From assembly GCF_032854445.1 (NCBI RefSeq), contig NW_027017955.1:62001-126000 (forward strand): DNA of 64,000 nucleotides, read 5' to 3'. The stretch is from Liolophura sinensis (lineage: Eukaryota > Mollusca > Polyplacophora > Chitonida > Chitonidae). Shown here piece by piece: positions 31,284 through 42,850 of this stretch; the first letter of the stretch is position 1; each line of letters begins with the position of its first letter. Below the pieces are notes generated by a model. The model ran no database searches and was not told the DNA's origin. It saw only the letters and a program-made list of their open reading frames with translations. The position numbers and the translations under genes are program-made.

Positions 31284-31655
31284 GCAAAGGTTCTACACAG
31301 TCAACTCTATATATGATTTATTTGACAGCATCGCTGGCGATGTTGTCATCAATTATTTGAAGGCCATTGGCCTTTATCATAAAATATAAATTTTAATTGT
31401 CATAAATATCTGTAGATAAACAGTTATATACATATAGATTTATACATGTGCTATAACCCTGGTTTTCGAGTTTTAACTCTTATTTTTCTTTTATACGATT
31501 TTAAACATGTCTGTACTTTTTGTTTTACTTTTGATGTTCATATTATCATATCGAAAACCTTAACCGTCTCGCGTTTTCACCTTGTTCTCGCCACGATATG
31601 GCTGAAATATTGCCGATGTGGCGTTAAGCCATAATCATTCATTCATTCATTCATT
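31284..31655 (+). mobile_element. N1e insertion in U2
   Basis: Same 12-bp duplication (31272-31283, 31656-31667). The tail has five ATTC units, one more than U1 and U3. Confidence 0.9.
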
Positions 31656-31711
31656 CCATATCATCCCCATGTCCCTGACTATAATTACCATCATCATCTC
31701 CTCGACCTTCA

Positions 31712-32302
31712 CCCCCGTGGGGTTTCCGGGGTGATAAGAATAGGGCCTCAGCCCTCTAGGCAAGCTTGTCGTAAAAGTCGACTAACCTAGAGCTCTCCTG
31801 TGTGAGCCCGGTGAATATAATAGGCTCACATCTTCTCGGTTGTGTGAGAGGCAACCGGGGAGCGACCTGTTTTCCGTGGGTTGCGACCCGTAATCTCCGA
31901 GGACGGGATCCTGGTGGCTGAGGGTGGGTTGGTCTTGCGAGATCCTCCGCTTTGGCCCTTACTTGGAGTGAAACGGGAGGTCGGATGGGCCCGGTCCGAT
32001 CAATCGGCTTGGTCATGTCTTGCCTCTACGTGGTTCCAATTGCCTCAATAACAGCATATCGTTTGGCGAACAAATATTATTTCTGAAATATCGTTTGTAG
32101 GACTACGTTTTGAGGCGGTGGCTCATGGGTCAATCGAGTAGATTGAATTTAACCTGTTGGTATAAATCAATCTGTTCGAGTATACCTCATATGGAATCCT
32201 TGGTGCCTTTCCTGCTGGGTATCCCCAGGTTCAGACATCGCCCTTGTTGGCCCTCCGTGGTGGGTGGGGAACATATGGGCTGAATTTTATATACATATTG
32301 CC
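31712..32302 (+). promoter_or_regulatory. N1f 5' UTR in U2, 13-bp deletion form
   Basis: Same stem-loops as 15767-15842. The 13 bp following GATCCTC are missing, with a CTC microhomology at the junction, which marks variant B. Confidence 0.55.
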
Positions 32303-33664
32303 ATGTCATCTATAAACCTTAATTCGAATGTTTTAAATCTAAATACCAGGTCTTCCTCTCAGCCGATTTCAAGCGCTGACAAAAAGAGGAAATTAGAGGT
32401 TTTGTCGGATTCGGCTGATAACGGACAGGACAGCTGGCCGGCCTTTATCGTTCTCTCAACAAAGAGTGAACAAAAGCCGGCCTCCAAAATTCATCCATTT
32501 GTACTGAAAAGGGCCCTGCAGGGTTCAGCAGGTACATTAAAAAACGTCAAGAAATTACGATCCGGAGACATTCTTATTGAATGTTTCCGGAAACAACAGT
32601 CCATAAATTTATTAGCTTTAAACAAAATAAATGATATTCCTGTGTATACATCCCCCCATAACTCCCTGAACAGCTGTCAGGGAATTATACGTGACAGAGA
32701 TCAGGATATCATTGATCTATCAGAAGAAGAAATCTGCACTGAACTGAAGTCACAAGGTGTTACCAGAGTGAAACGCTTCAATATGAAGAAATCTGGTAAC
32801 ATCATTAAACTAAATACATATCTTCTCACCTTCAACAGTAAATCTATTCCGTCATATATTTACATTGGCCCGTATAGGGTTGGTGTGGACTTATATATAC
32901 CTAACCCAACACGTTGTTTCAAGTGTCAAAAGTTTGGCCATGGCAAGGGCCAGTGTAAAAATAAACTGATTTGTTTCCGGTGCGGCAGCGAGGGTCATGA
33001 TGGTTTCGACTGCAGCAGCACAGCAAAGTGCTGCAATTGTGGTGGAGATCACATGGCCTCCTCTAGGGACTGCCCACTTTTTGTAAAAGAAAAACAAATA
33101 ATCACAATAAAGACTAAAAACAATATATCATATCAGGAGGCCCGGAAATTGGTCTCCCCTCCTAACATTTCACTGCAGACTTCATTTGCCAATGCGGTCA
33201 AGCGAGTAGCATCTGTTGCTACTCAAACATCAATGACTTGGCCCATTGGAAACCAGAAACCATGTCTTATTTCTGTTGAACCTACTGTTCGACCTGCTTT
33301 TAATACGTCCTCAACCCAGACTGCCTCAATACAACAGATCAAACCAGCCAATAACACTGACCAACCCGATATTCCTAAACCTAGTCAACCTAAAAACAAA
33401 AATGTGTCCGAAAATAAACCTCAAAATAAAAACAATAAACCTAGTAAACCCAGTGGCCCAACAGAGCGTCCCTCTAAGGCCACTGGGGACCCTGTCCAAA
33501 CTTATAATAAATTTGGACCGTTGGAGGACGTTGGTTTTTCAACATCAGATTCGGATGTGATGGATACATCACCCGCACCAGGGAGATCTAACAGCCGATC
33601 TCCCAGGATGGGTCGTCCACGGTCCAAACATAAAGAAAAATCTCCTATACGTCTCCCTCCGTAA
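32303..33664 (+). CDS. N1 ORF1 zinc-knuckle protein, variant B
   Basis: Intact 453 codons. Relative to 16329-17690 it has M49I, E97K, G230E, S297N and A417S. G230E lies inside zinc knuckle 2, between Cys227 and His232, a position that tolerates Glu in many knuckles. TAATG overlap with ORF2 is kept. Confidence 0.85.
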   Translation: MSSINLNSNVLNLNTRSSSQPISSADKKRKLEVLSDSADNGQDSWPAFIVLSTKSEQKPASKIHPFVLKRALQGSAGTLKNVKKLRSGDILIECFRKQQSINLLALNKINDIPVYTSPHNSLNSCQGIIRDRDQDIIDLSEEEICTELKSQGVTRVKRFNMKKSGNIIKLNTYLLTFNSKSIPSYIYIGPYRVGVDLYIPNPTRCFKCQKFGHGKGQCKNKLICFRCGSEGHDGFDCSSTAKCCNCGGDHMASSRDCPLFVKEKQIITIKTKNNISYQEARKLVSPPNISLQTSFANAVKRVASVATQTSMTWPIGNQKPCLISVEPTVRPAFNTSSTQTASIQQIKPANNTDQPDIPKPSQPKNKNVSENKPQNKNNKPSKPSGPTERPSKATGDPVQTYNKFGPLEDVGFSTSDSDVMDTSPAPGRSNSRSPRMGRPRSKHKEKSPIRLPP

Positions 33665-34044
33665 TGGCGATATACGACAAAATTATACAGTGGAATTGTC
33701 GAGGCCTTAAGGTCAATTTTATTGAAATAACACAGCTTGTTCAATCATTAAATCCTATAGCCCTGTGTCTTCAGGAAACTCATTTGAAAACATCTGACAA
33801 AGATAAAATAACTCTTAAAAATTACTCATTATACAGTACGTACTCTAATGAAGAAGATCGAGCTGCAGGCGGCACCTCTATCTTCGTCAATAACAATGTT
33901 ATTCACAGCCCTGTTGCTCTGGATACAGAGCTTCAGGCTGTGGCCGTTCGTGTTTCATTATGTGAAACAATCACATTATGTTCAGTGTATATTCCCCCGA
34001 ACATTTCTTTGTCAGCTTTGCAGTTACATAATTTAAAAGAATGA
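33664..34044 (+). pseudogene. N1 ORF2 endonuclease N-terminus in U2
   Basis: Identical in protein to 17690-18070 and cut by the inverted tail at 34039. Confidence 0.85.
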
Positions 34045-36019
34045 ATGAATGAATGATTATGGCTTAACGCCACATCGGCAATATTTCAGCCATACCGTGG
34101 CGAGAACAAGGTGAAAGCAAGAGACAATTAGGGTTTTCGATATGACAATATGAACACCAAAAGTAAAACAAAAAGTACAGACGTGATTAAAATCGAATAA
34201 AAGAAAAATAAGATTTAAAACTCGAAAACCAGGGTTAGAGTACATGTATAAATATATATAACTGTTTATCTATAGATATCCATGACAATTAAAATTTATA
34301 TTTTATGATATAGGCCAATGGCCTTCAAACAATTTATGACAACATCGCCAGCGATGCTGTCAAACAAATCATATATAGAGTGGACTGTGTAGAATCTCTG
34401 CCGAACATGGGCAAAGTCTACACAGTCAACCAGAATATGTTTGATGCCATATTGAGCATCACATCCAACACACTCGGGAGCACTGCTCCCATCCAAGATG
34501 AAATTGTGTGTCAGATGAGAATGTCCAATACGGCATCTGGTTAAAACGACTTGGTCTCTACGAGACATATCAAATGTATATGAATTATAGCCAATGACCG
34601 GATGAATGGCATGCAGTTTATTATGGACCTGCAAGTTCCATTCACCCTGCCAAAGGCCACGAATATATTTAAGAATATTGGACTTCATGTCAGTATAAGG
34701 GATTTTTATCTTAGATATGGGTTTATTTAGGGCAGCTTTCGCCTCCCTGTCTGCGACTGTGTTTCCATGGATACCAATATGACTTGGTATCCAGCAGAAT
34801 ATAATATCTTTACCTCTTCTAATTAATTTCCTATGTATAGCTAAAATTTGAAGGATCAAGGGATTTTTAAATTTATTATTCTGTATTGCCAATAGGCAAG
34901 ACAACGAGTCAGTGCATATCATTGCCCTCTGGGCACACCCAGAAGAAACATATGATAAGGCCAGGAGTATACCTCTGGCCTCGGCAGAGAATATTGAAGA
35001 AGAGGATGGAAGACGAAAGGAAGAGACTCGCTGCTCCATGACAGCCGCAGTCGCAACCCTGTCCCCATCCTTCAACCCGTCAGTATATATAAATTTATAA
35101 TCCATATAATTAGCTTTAATTTCAGCAAAACCTTGCTGAATTATAAGAGAATTTATATTCGATTTATTATATTTACGTAGATCAAATATTAGTTTAGGTT
35201 GTGGGAGAAGCCATGGAGGAGACTCCGGAAAAGACACCGGAGCTATATCCTCCAGCTTGATGTTAGCTCCCACAATATGGTCCCGTATACGAAGACCGAA
35301 CGAAGGGATCTTGTTAGGACATTTAGTATATTTGTCTACATACAATGGATTGAAAACACAGTCGTAGGCAGGGTTTGTTGGATGTGGTTTAAGCTTTGTA
35401 GCATATTGAAGGCTAAGTTTTATACGTCGGTTATATAAAGAAGGCTCATTTGCCTCCACGTATAAACGTTCTACTGGTGAGGTTCTAAAAGCACCAAGGC
35501 TGAGCCTCAAACCTTGGTGATGAACAGGATCCAACATTTTAATGTACGAATTCCTAGCGGAACCGTAAATGATGGATCCATAGTCCAATTTAGACCTCAC
35601 CAGAGAACGATATAAATTAAGTAAAACTGATCGGTCAGCACCCCAATCGGTGCTAGACACGACCTTAATTATATCGAGAGCCTTTGTACATTTAGCTTTA
35701 AGCATTTTTATATGAGGTGTAATTGATATTCGATTTTTTGTCAAAAATAAAACCCCTAAAAATTTATTTTCTCCAACAATTTTCACTGGTTTACCAAAAA
35801 AATTAAGTTCAGGGTCTAGAGGGAATTTCCGTTGATTACAAAAATGCATACCGACGGTTTTAGATGCGGAAAATCTAAAACTATTGGCAACTGCCCATTT
35901 CTCGATCTTATTGAGACAAAGCTGCAGCTGCCGCTCGATGTTATTCATATTTTAAGCACGGTAGCATATCAGGAAATCATCTACATATAAAAAAAACCTC
36001 TGTGCCAGATGTCAATGTT
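34039..36019 (-). pseudogene. N1g LINE at the U2/U3 junction
   Basis: 550-codon frame 35948-34296 with all RNase H acids. B-type residues: Val in KIVGEN and Ile in RDHIVG. The stop after YVDD and the A-run frameshift are shared. Confidence 0.85.
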
Positions 36020-36083
36020 ATAGCCAAACTAAACTATCAGGCAAAAGAAAGGTGTCACCGTATTTTTTTTCATAAAAAAAAAG

Positions 36084-36593
36084 TAAAAGCGCGGTTCCGG
36101 GTTTGATTCTAAGCAGGACTTAGTGTATGAATGCATAGTTTCCTCTACCAGAACGCATCGTCACCAACGCAGCAACTGGAATTGTGAAATTGCGACCACA
36201 TGCAAAACGTCCTTTTGAGGCATGGCTCGTGATGCACGTGCGGTAATGTTGCATAAATACTCTTGCTCGAAAGAGAAGACATTCAGTGACCGAAAAAACA
36301 CCAACAGTATGCCAAGACTTACGCAAGCGCAACGAGACCAGGCCATCGGTATGTCCACCATGGCAGTCTCGCAACGTCACATTGCAAGAACGTTCAACTG
36401 CAGCCAAACCACCATCAGGAGGTTGTTGATACGCTATCAGCAGACAGGCCAGACCCAAGACAGACCAAGATCGGGAAGACCGAGGCTGAAGATCGCTACA
36501 TCCGGCAGATCCACCTCCGAAACGTCAACAGCGGCGACGGCACTAGGCCATGTCATCAGCCCCAGAACAACACTGTGTCGTCTTCGTTCAACT
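36084..36593 (+). pseudogene. Tc1/mariner remnant in U3
   Basis: ATG 36309; 17-bp deletion form. Reads Thr (MPRLTQ) where U2 and U4 read Ala, as in U1. Confidence 0.8.
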
Positions 36594-37379
36594 CCCCCGT
36601 GGGGTTTCCGGGGTGATAAAAATAGGACGTCAGTCCTCTAGGCAAGCTTGTCGTAAAAGTCGACTAACCTAGAGCTCTCCTGTGTGAGCCCGGTGAATAT
36701 AATAGGCTCACATCTTCCCGGTTGTGTGAGAGGCAACTGGGGAGCGACCTGTTTGCCTTGGGTTGCGACCCGTGATCAACGAGGACGGGATCCTGGTGGC
36801 TGAGGGCGTGTTGGTCTTGCGAGATCCTCACGCCCAACACGTCACTTTGGGCCTTACTTGGGGAGAGACGGGAGGTCGGATGGGCCCGATCCGATCAATC
36901 GGCTTGGTCACGCCTTTCCTCTGCGTGGCCCCAAAATTTCTCCATAACACCACTCAGTAAAGAATAAATGTTATTTCTGAAATTTTGTTTGCGGTACTAC
37001 GTTTTCAGGCGGTGGCTCATGGACCAATCGAGTAGTATGTGTCTGATGTGTGACCTTATTAGCCTAATGGGGTTTGCTTATGGACGTGGAGTCCTTGGTG
37101 CGTTTCCTGGTGGGTAACCCCAGGTTCAGGCATCGCCCTTGTTGGCACTCCGTGGGTGGGGTGGGGAACACGTGGGGTGAATTCGTATTATATATTGATT
37201 ATGTCTATCCTAACCCTTCCAAACCAAATGTATCTAACAAATAAAATAACCAGGTCTTCCTCTCATCCGACTTCGTCGAATGCTGACAAAAAGAGGGAGT
37301 TAGAGGTTTTGTCAGGCTGCCTTGATAATGCGCAGGATACATGGCCGCCTTTCATCGTTCTCTCAACAAGGAGTGAACA
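36594..37379 (+). mobile_element. N1b fragment in U3
   Basis: 5' UTR to 37200, ORF1 fragment 37201-37389; same truncation point. Confidence 0.8.
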
Positions 37380-37571
37380 GAATGAATGAATGATTATGGC
37401 TTAACGCCACATCGGCAATATTTCAGCCATATCGTGGCGAGAACAAGGTCAAAAAGTGAGATGGTTAAGGTTTTCGATATAATAATATGAACACCAAAAG
37501 TAAAACAAAAAGTACAGACATGTTTAAAATAGTATGAAAGAAAAATAAGAGTTAAAACTCGAAAACCAGGG
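37380..37571 (-). mobile_element. Inverted N1 3' tail in U3
   Basis: Same tail fragment; no unit-specific change noticed. Confidence 0.8.
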
Positions 37572-38478
37572 GTTGTGCCCAGAGGGCAATGATATGCACT
37601 GACTCGTTGTCTTGCTTATTGGCAATACAGAACAATAAATTTAAAAATCCCTTAATCCTTCAAATTTTAGCTATACAGGAATTAATTAGGAAGCTAATTA
37701 GAAGAGGTAAAGATATTATATTCTGCTGGATACCAAGTCATATTGGTATCCATGGAAACACAGTCGCAGACAGGGAGGCGAAAGCTGCCCTAAATAAACC
37801 CATATCTAAGATAAAAATCCCTTATACTGACATGAAGTCCAATATTCTTAAATATATTCGTGGCCTTTGGCAGGGTGAATGGAACTTGCAGGTCCATAAT
37901 AAACTGCATGTTATTCATCCGGTCATTGGCTATAATTCATATACACTTGATATGTCTCGTAGAGACCAAGTCGTTTTAACCAGATGCCATATTGGGCATT
38001 CTCGTCTAACGCACAATTTCATACTAGATGGGAGCAGTGCTCCCGAGTGTGTTGGATGTGATGCTCAATATGGCATCAAACATATCTTGGTTGACTGTGT
38101 CGACTTTGCCCATGTTGGGCAAAGATTCTACACAGTCAACTCTATATATGATTTATTTGACAGCATCGCTGGCGATGTTGTCATAAATTATTTGAAGGCC
38201 CTTGGCCTATATCATAAAATATAAAATTTAATTGTCACAAATATCTATAGATAAACAGTTATATACATATAGATTGATTTACACATATACTATAACCCTG
38301 GTTTTCGAGTTTTAACTCTTATTTTTCTTTTATACGATTTTTAACAGGTCTACTTTTTGTTTTACTTTTGATGTTTATATTATCATATCGAAAACCTTAA
38401 CCGTCTCGCGTTTTCACCTTGTTCTCGCCACGATATGGCTGAAATATTGCCAATGTGGGGTTACGCCATATTCATTCT
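37572..38478 (+). pseudogene. N1c RNase H fragment in U3
   Basis: Open 37574-38224. A third base, A, occurs at the site near 37653 where U1 has C and U2/U4 have G, so the three states separate U1, U3 and U2/U4. Confidence 0.8.
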
Positions 38479-38868
38479 AGGTCAGTCGCCTTTCACGACA
38501 AGATTATCTGCAGAGTCTATCGGAGCTGGGGCTTAACATATTTCCACTACACACTGCAAGTAGCTTGGGCCGTGGAAGGCCTAGTCGTGGAAGCAAATGA
38601 AAACTGCGGGCCTGTATTCCAACAAATCCGACCAGGGTGTGGGGACCACCAGGTCCTGAGGAAGGATCTACTTTCCCTATCCCCCTGCGTGCGGTCCAAA
38701 TAAATGCATTTATTGCGTCAGGTAGAAACCTCAATCCACCAAATCCAGGTCTAACCTGACGCGTTTGACCATAGCAATGGAGATGAACCACGCGAGGTGC
38801 ATACGGCACGCTCTTTCGTGACCCACCACTTCTGCTAGGTCACGTGACCACAAGTTACTGCCCCTCCC
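38479..38868. other. Unassigned spacer in U3
   Basis: As 22504-22894; nothing recognised. Confidence 0.4.
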
Positions 38869-39434
38869 CCCGTGGGATCTCCGGGGTCATAAGAGTAGGA
38901 CCCCAGTTCTCTAGGCAAGACTGTCGTACGAGGCGACTAGCTTAGAGTGTGGTTCTGGTGAATAGAATAATTTCACAGCCTCCCTGGGCTTGTCGTACAA
39001 AGTGAATAAAAGGGTCAACCTGTTTGCCGTGGGTTGCGACCCGTGATAGGGGAGGACGGGATTCTGGTGCCTGAGGGCGGGTTGGCCTTGCGAGATCCTC
39101 ACGTATAACAGTCTACTTCGGTCCTTACTTCTGCAAAGACGGCCGGTCGGAGGGCCCGTTCCGAGGTCACGCCAGTCCGGATGTCCGGGCATCAACCTTC
39201 ATATATCTCGATTTCGTATAAATTGACTACTTTCCGTGTTGGACGTTTTTAGTGAGATGTTGGGATGTCTGGACGGTGGTTGCGGGGTCAATCGACTTGG
39301 CCGTTTATAGTTTATTAGCCTGGCGGAGTATGAGCGAAGAATCCACCTTACCGAGGATGGCGTAGAACTCTCTGCTGCTTACCCGCAGGAGGCGTTCCAT
39401 CGTATATGTAATGGCACTCCGTTGCTGGTTAAGG
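38869..39434 (+). mobile_element. Diverged N1-type 5' UTR in U3
   Basis: Collinear with 22895-23460. Confidence 0.65.
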
Positions 39435-41253
39435 TGCTTAAGGTTTTCGAAATGATGGCGAGAACATGAAAAATAAAACAAAAAGTACAGACATGTTTAA
39501 AATCAGATAAGAAAAAACCAAACAAGTTAAAACTCCAAAACCAGTATATTTAAAAAGTACTATATCTGGAAAGCTATATGTATGTACCATTTTATCCATA
39601 AATATTAACACATAAACAAATTTATATTTTATGATATAGGCCAATGGTCTTCAAATATTTTATGACAACATCGCCAGCGATCATATATAGAGTTGACTGT
39701 ATAGAATCTTTGCCGAACATGAGCAAAGTCAACCAGGGTATGTTTGATGCCGTATTCTGCATCACATCCAATATACTCGGGAGCACTGCTCCCATCTAGG
39801 ATGAAATTGTGTGTCAGATGAGAATGCCCAATACGACACCTCGTTAAAACTACTTGGTCTCTGCGAGACATTTGACGGTCTGCCAGTAACCTGCGGATGG
39901 TCGTGGGTTTCCCCCGTGCTGTGAGCGGTTTCCACCCACCATAATGCTGGCCGCCGTCGTACAAGTGAAATATTCTTGAGTACGGCGTAAAACAACAATC
40001 AAATCAAAAAAAAAAAAAACAGACATTTTACAATTATAGGCATTGTAGCCAATGACAGGGTGAATAGCATGCAGTTTATTGTGGATCTGCAAGACCCACC
40101 CGCCCTGCCAAAGGCGACAAATACATTTAAGAATATTAGACTTTGTCAGTATACGGTGTTTTAACCAGAGATACAGGTTTATACTGGGCAGCTTTCGCTT
40201 CCCTGTCCACGACTGTGTTTCTATGGATACCAGTGCGACTTGGTATCCAACAGAATATAATATCTTTACCTTTTTTAAATTAGTTTTCTATGTTTGCCTA
40301 TTATCTTAAGTATCAATGGATTTTTAAATCATTATTCTGAATTGCCAAAAGGCAGGACTGGGAGTCGCTGCATATCACTGCCCTCTGGGCATGCCCCGAG
40401 GAAACATATGATAAGGCCAGGAGTATAGCCCTGGCCTGTGCAGAAAAGGTAGAAAATGAAGGTGGCAGACGAAGAGAAGTGACCCGCTGATCTAAGACAG
40501 CCGCAACCGCAACCCTGTCCCCATCCTTTGACCCGTCAGTATATATATATATATATATTTATAGTCTATATAATCAGCCTTCATGTTAGCAAAACTTTGC
40601 TCAATAATAAGAGGATTTGTACTTGATTTATTATATTTACGTAGATCAAATATTAGTTCAGGGTGTGGAAGAAGCCAGGGAGGAGACTCCGGAAAAGACA
40701 CTGGAGCTATATCCTCTTGCTCCATGTTAGCTCTCACAATATGGTCCCGTATACGCAGATCAAACGGAGGGATCTTGTCAGGACATTTATTAAATTTATC
40801 TACATATGATGGATTAAAAACACAGCTTAAAGCTCATCCAACAAACCCTGCCTACGAGTTAGTAGCATATTGAAGGCTAAGTTTTATACGTCGGTTATAT
40901 AAAGAAGGCTCATTTTCCTCCACTTATAAACTCTCCACACGGGGATGTTCTAAAAGCACCAAGGCTGAACCTCAAACCTTGGTGATGAACAGGATCCAAC
41001 ATTTTAATATACGACTTCCTAGCGGAACCGTAAAAGATGGATCCATAGTCCAATTTAGACCTCACCAGAGAGCGATATAAGTTAGGTAAAACTGATCGGT
41101 CAGCACCCCAATCGATGCTTGACACGACCATAATTATATCGAGAGCCTTTGTACATTTAGCTTGAAACATTTTCATATGAGGTATAAAAGATAGCTTGCT
41201 ATCAAATATTAGACGTAAAAATCTTCTTTGTCCAACAATTTTAACCTGTTTTA
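39435..41253 (-). pseudogene. N1d LINE remnant in U3
   Basis: Same breaks; carries the A-type base near 41213. Confidence 0.8.
39874..40020 (+). mobile_element. SINE in U3, variant A tail
   Basis: 14-A tail as in U1; same target duplication. Confidence 0.8.
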
Positions 41254-41519
41254 CGTGGTCATTGTGGAGATTCTGTATTATCCGTATTGTGAAGCTTTGG
41301 GACTAGGCATGTTCACACTATGGGAACAGCTACAGTATATAGCACATAGAACCCGAGCAATAGCCAGTACATATACACCGAAGCGTGAGTCCGGGGGTCA
41401 GTATAACCCGGTCAAACCAGTTTCTCGGCGACAAGTCCGCCTGCATGCGCACGGACTTTTAGTGTTCAACCACTGTGCCAGGTGCCTCTAAACAACACTT
41501 CTGTCACTCTTCTGAAATA
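41254..41519 (+). other. Leader of the coiled-coil ORF1 in U3
   Basis: As 9669-9934. Confidence 0.4.
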
Positions 41520-42332
41520 ATGGATCAGTTACAGATTATCATGGACAGGCTTGGTAAGTTAGATTCTATGGTGACAAGTGAAACACTGGAAAAAAAACTA
41601 CAAAACACTGAAGCAAAAATAGTTACAAAGTTGACAAACCTAATTGAGCAGCAGGAAGCCAGAATCTTTACTTTAGAAAAAGAAAATGATACCCTTCGGG
41701 CAGACATGCATGAATTAAGATTACAACACGAACAAGATCAAGAAGAACTGGCCAGGGTAAACAGAGATATGCGAAACTTAGAAGACAGGCAGAACGATTT
41801 GGAACAATACTCCCCTAAACAAAGTATACGGATTTACGGTGTAGATGGGGATACAGCCACAGAAACAACTGACGAATGTTCCGAGAAAGTCGTTGACATC
41901 TTAACATCCAAACTAAAGCTGTCACTGACGTCTAGCGACATAAGTATAGCGCAGAGATTGAGACCGAAAAGACCTGACTTAAACACAGAACCAAGGGGTG
42001 TAATAGTAAAGTTCATATCACGACGACTTAAAGTTGAAGCGATAAAAAACAGAAGAGCCTTGAAAGGAGCAAACATTGTGATTAAGGAAGACCTAACGCA
42101 GAAAAAGCAGGCTATTTTAAAAGCAGCATCTGCACACCCCATGATTCAATCCGCCTGGTCAAGAGATGGCAAAATCTTCACCAAAGACTTCAACGAGGAC
42201 GTAAGACAAGTGAAATCTACTGACTGCATAGACACTCTCATCAGTCTATCATCCCATACACCCAGAGTTCAAAGACCACGTGACCAAAGAAGTGGGAGGC
42301 CAATAACCAACTCACCAGCCCCTATCAGCTAG
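41520..42332 (+). CDS. Coiled-coil/RRM ORF1 protein in U3
   Basis: Intact and identical in protein to the other three copies. Confidence 0.8.
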   Translation: MDQLQIIMDRLGKLDSMVTSETLEKKLQNTEAKIVTKLTNLIEQQEARIFTLEKENDTLRADMHELRLQHEQDQEELARVNRDMRNLEDRQNDLEQYSPKQSIRIYGVDGDTATETTDECSEKVVDILTSKLKLSLTSSDISIAQRLRPKRPDLNTEPRGVIVKFISRRLKVEAIKNRRALKGANIVIKEDLTQKKQAILKAASAHPMIQSAWSRDGKIFTKDFNEDVRQVKSTDCIDTLISLSSHTPRVQRPRDQRSGRPITNSPAPIS

Positions 42333-42690
42333 ATAACGATGGCTGCAATGTGAAGGATATATGCTATCTGATAACTCAGTTTGCTCTCGTAAAGAAAAAA
42401 TCATCTTAGAATTAATAGAGCATTTTAAGTTAACGAAGTACACAGCTTTAATGTGTCGAAAAAGAAATAGTATGCTCTTCTGCACAATAATATCAGAGAT
42501 AAATATGATGGGTGCGATCGGCCATAAGATCTGTCAAAACCTATCAGCTTTCCCAATATGTATTTTATTCGCCAGAATCCACCTTGCCTTTTATATTCCA
42601 TTCTTGTGTATGATCTTCTATACTCATAAGCTATACCCAAATCACAACAGATCACTATATTTAGGAATTATTCCATGTCAGCTACAATAT
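42333..42690. other. Unassigned 3' flank in U3
   Basis: As 10748-11105. Confidence 0.4.
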
Positions 42691-42850
42691 GTGAGTGAGT
42701 GAGTGAAAGTTTTAACGTCGCTTTCAACAACATTTCAGTTTTATCGCGACAATAAAACGTCAAGTAGTCGATCTACTACGGATAATTCATTTACTATTCG
42801 GTCAAAAAAGGACACCAGAAGTCGCATAACAAACAGACGGTAGTTTAAAA

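Larger units (their letters stand above)
26716..31711 (-). mobile_element. N2 LINE in U2, without the U1 deletion
   Basis: Full 5-kb version. It keeps the endonuclease segment 29879-30259 that is deleted in U1. 3' UTR 26716-26875; ORF1 remnant split by N1e. Confidence 0.8.
19632..35605. repeat. Tandem unit U2 (variant B, 15,974 bp)
   Basis: Variant B marks: 13 A in the SINE tail, five ATTC repeats at 31636-31655, and loss of the 13 bp after 31946. Unit U4 is collinear with it at exactly 31,958 bp. One amino-acid change from U4 (Ala for Thr in N2 RNase H linker, DDQATN) comes from a C/T difference near 27205. Confidence 0.9.
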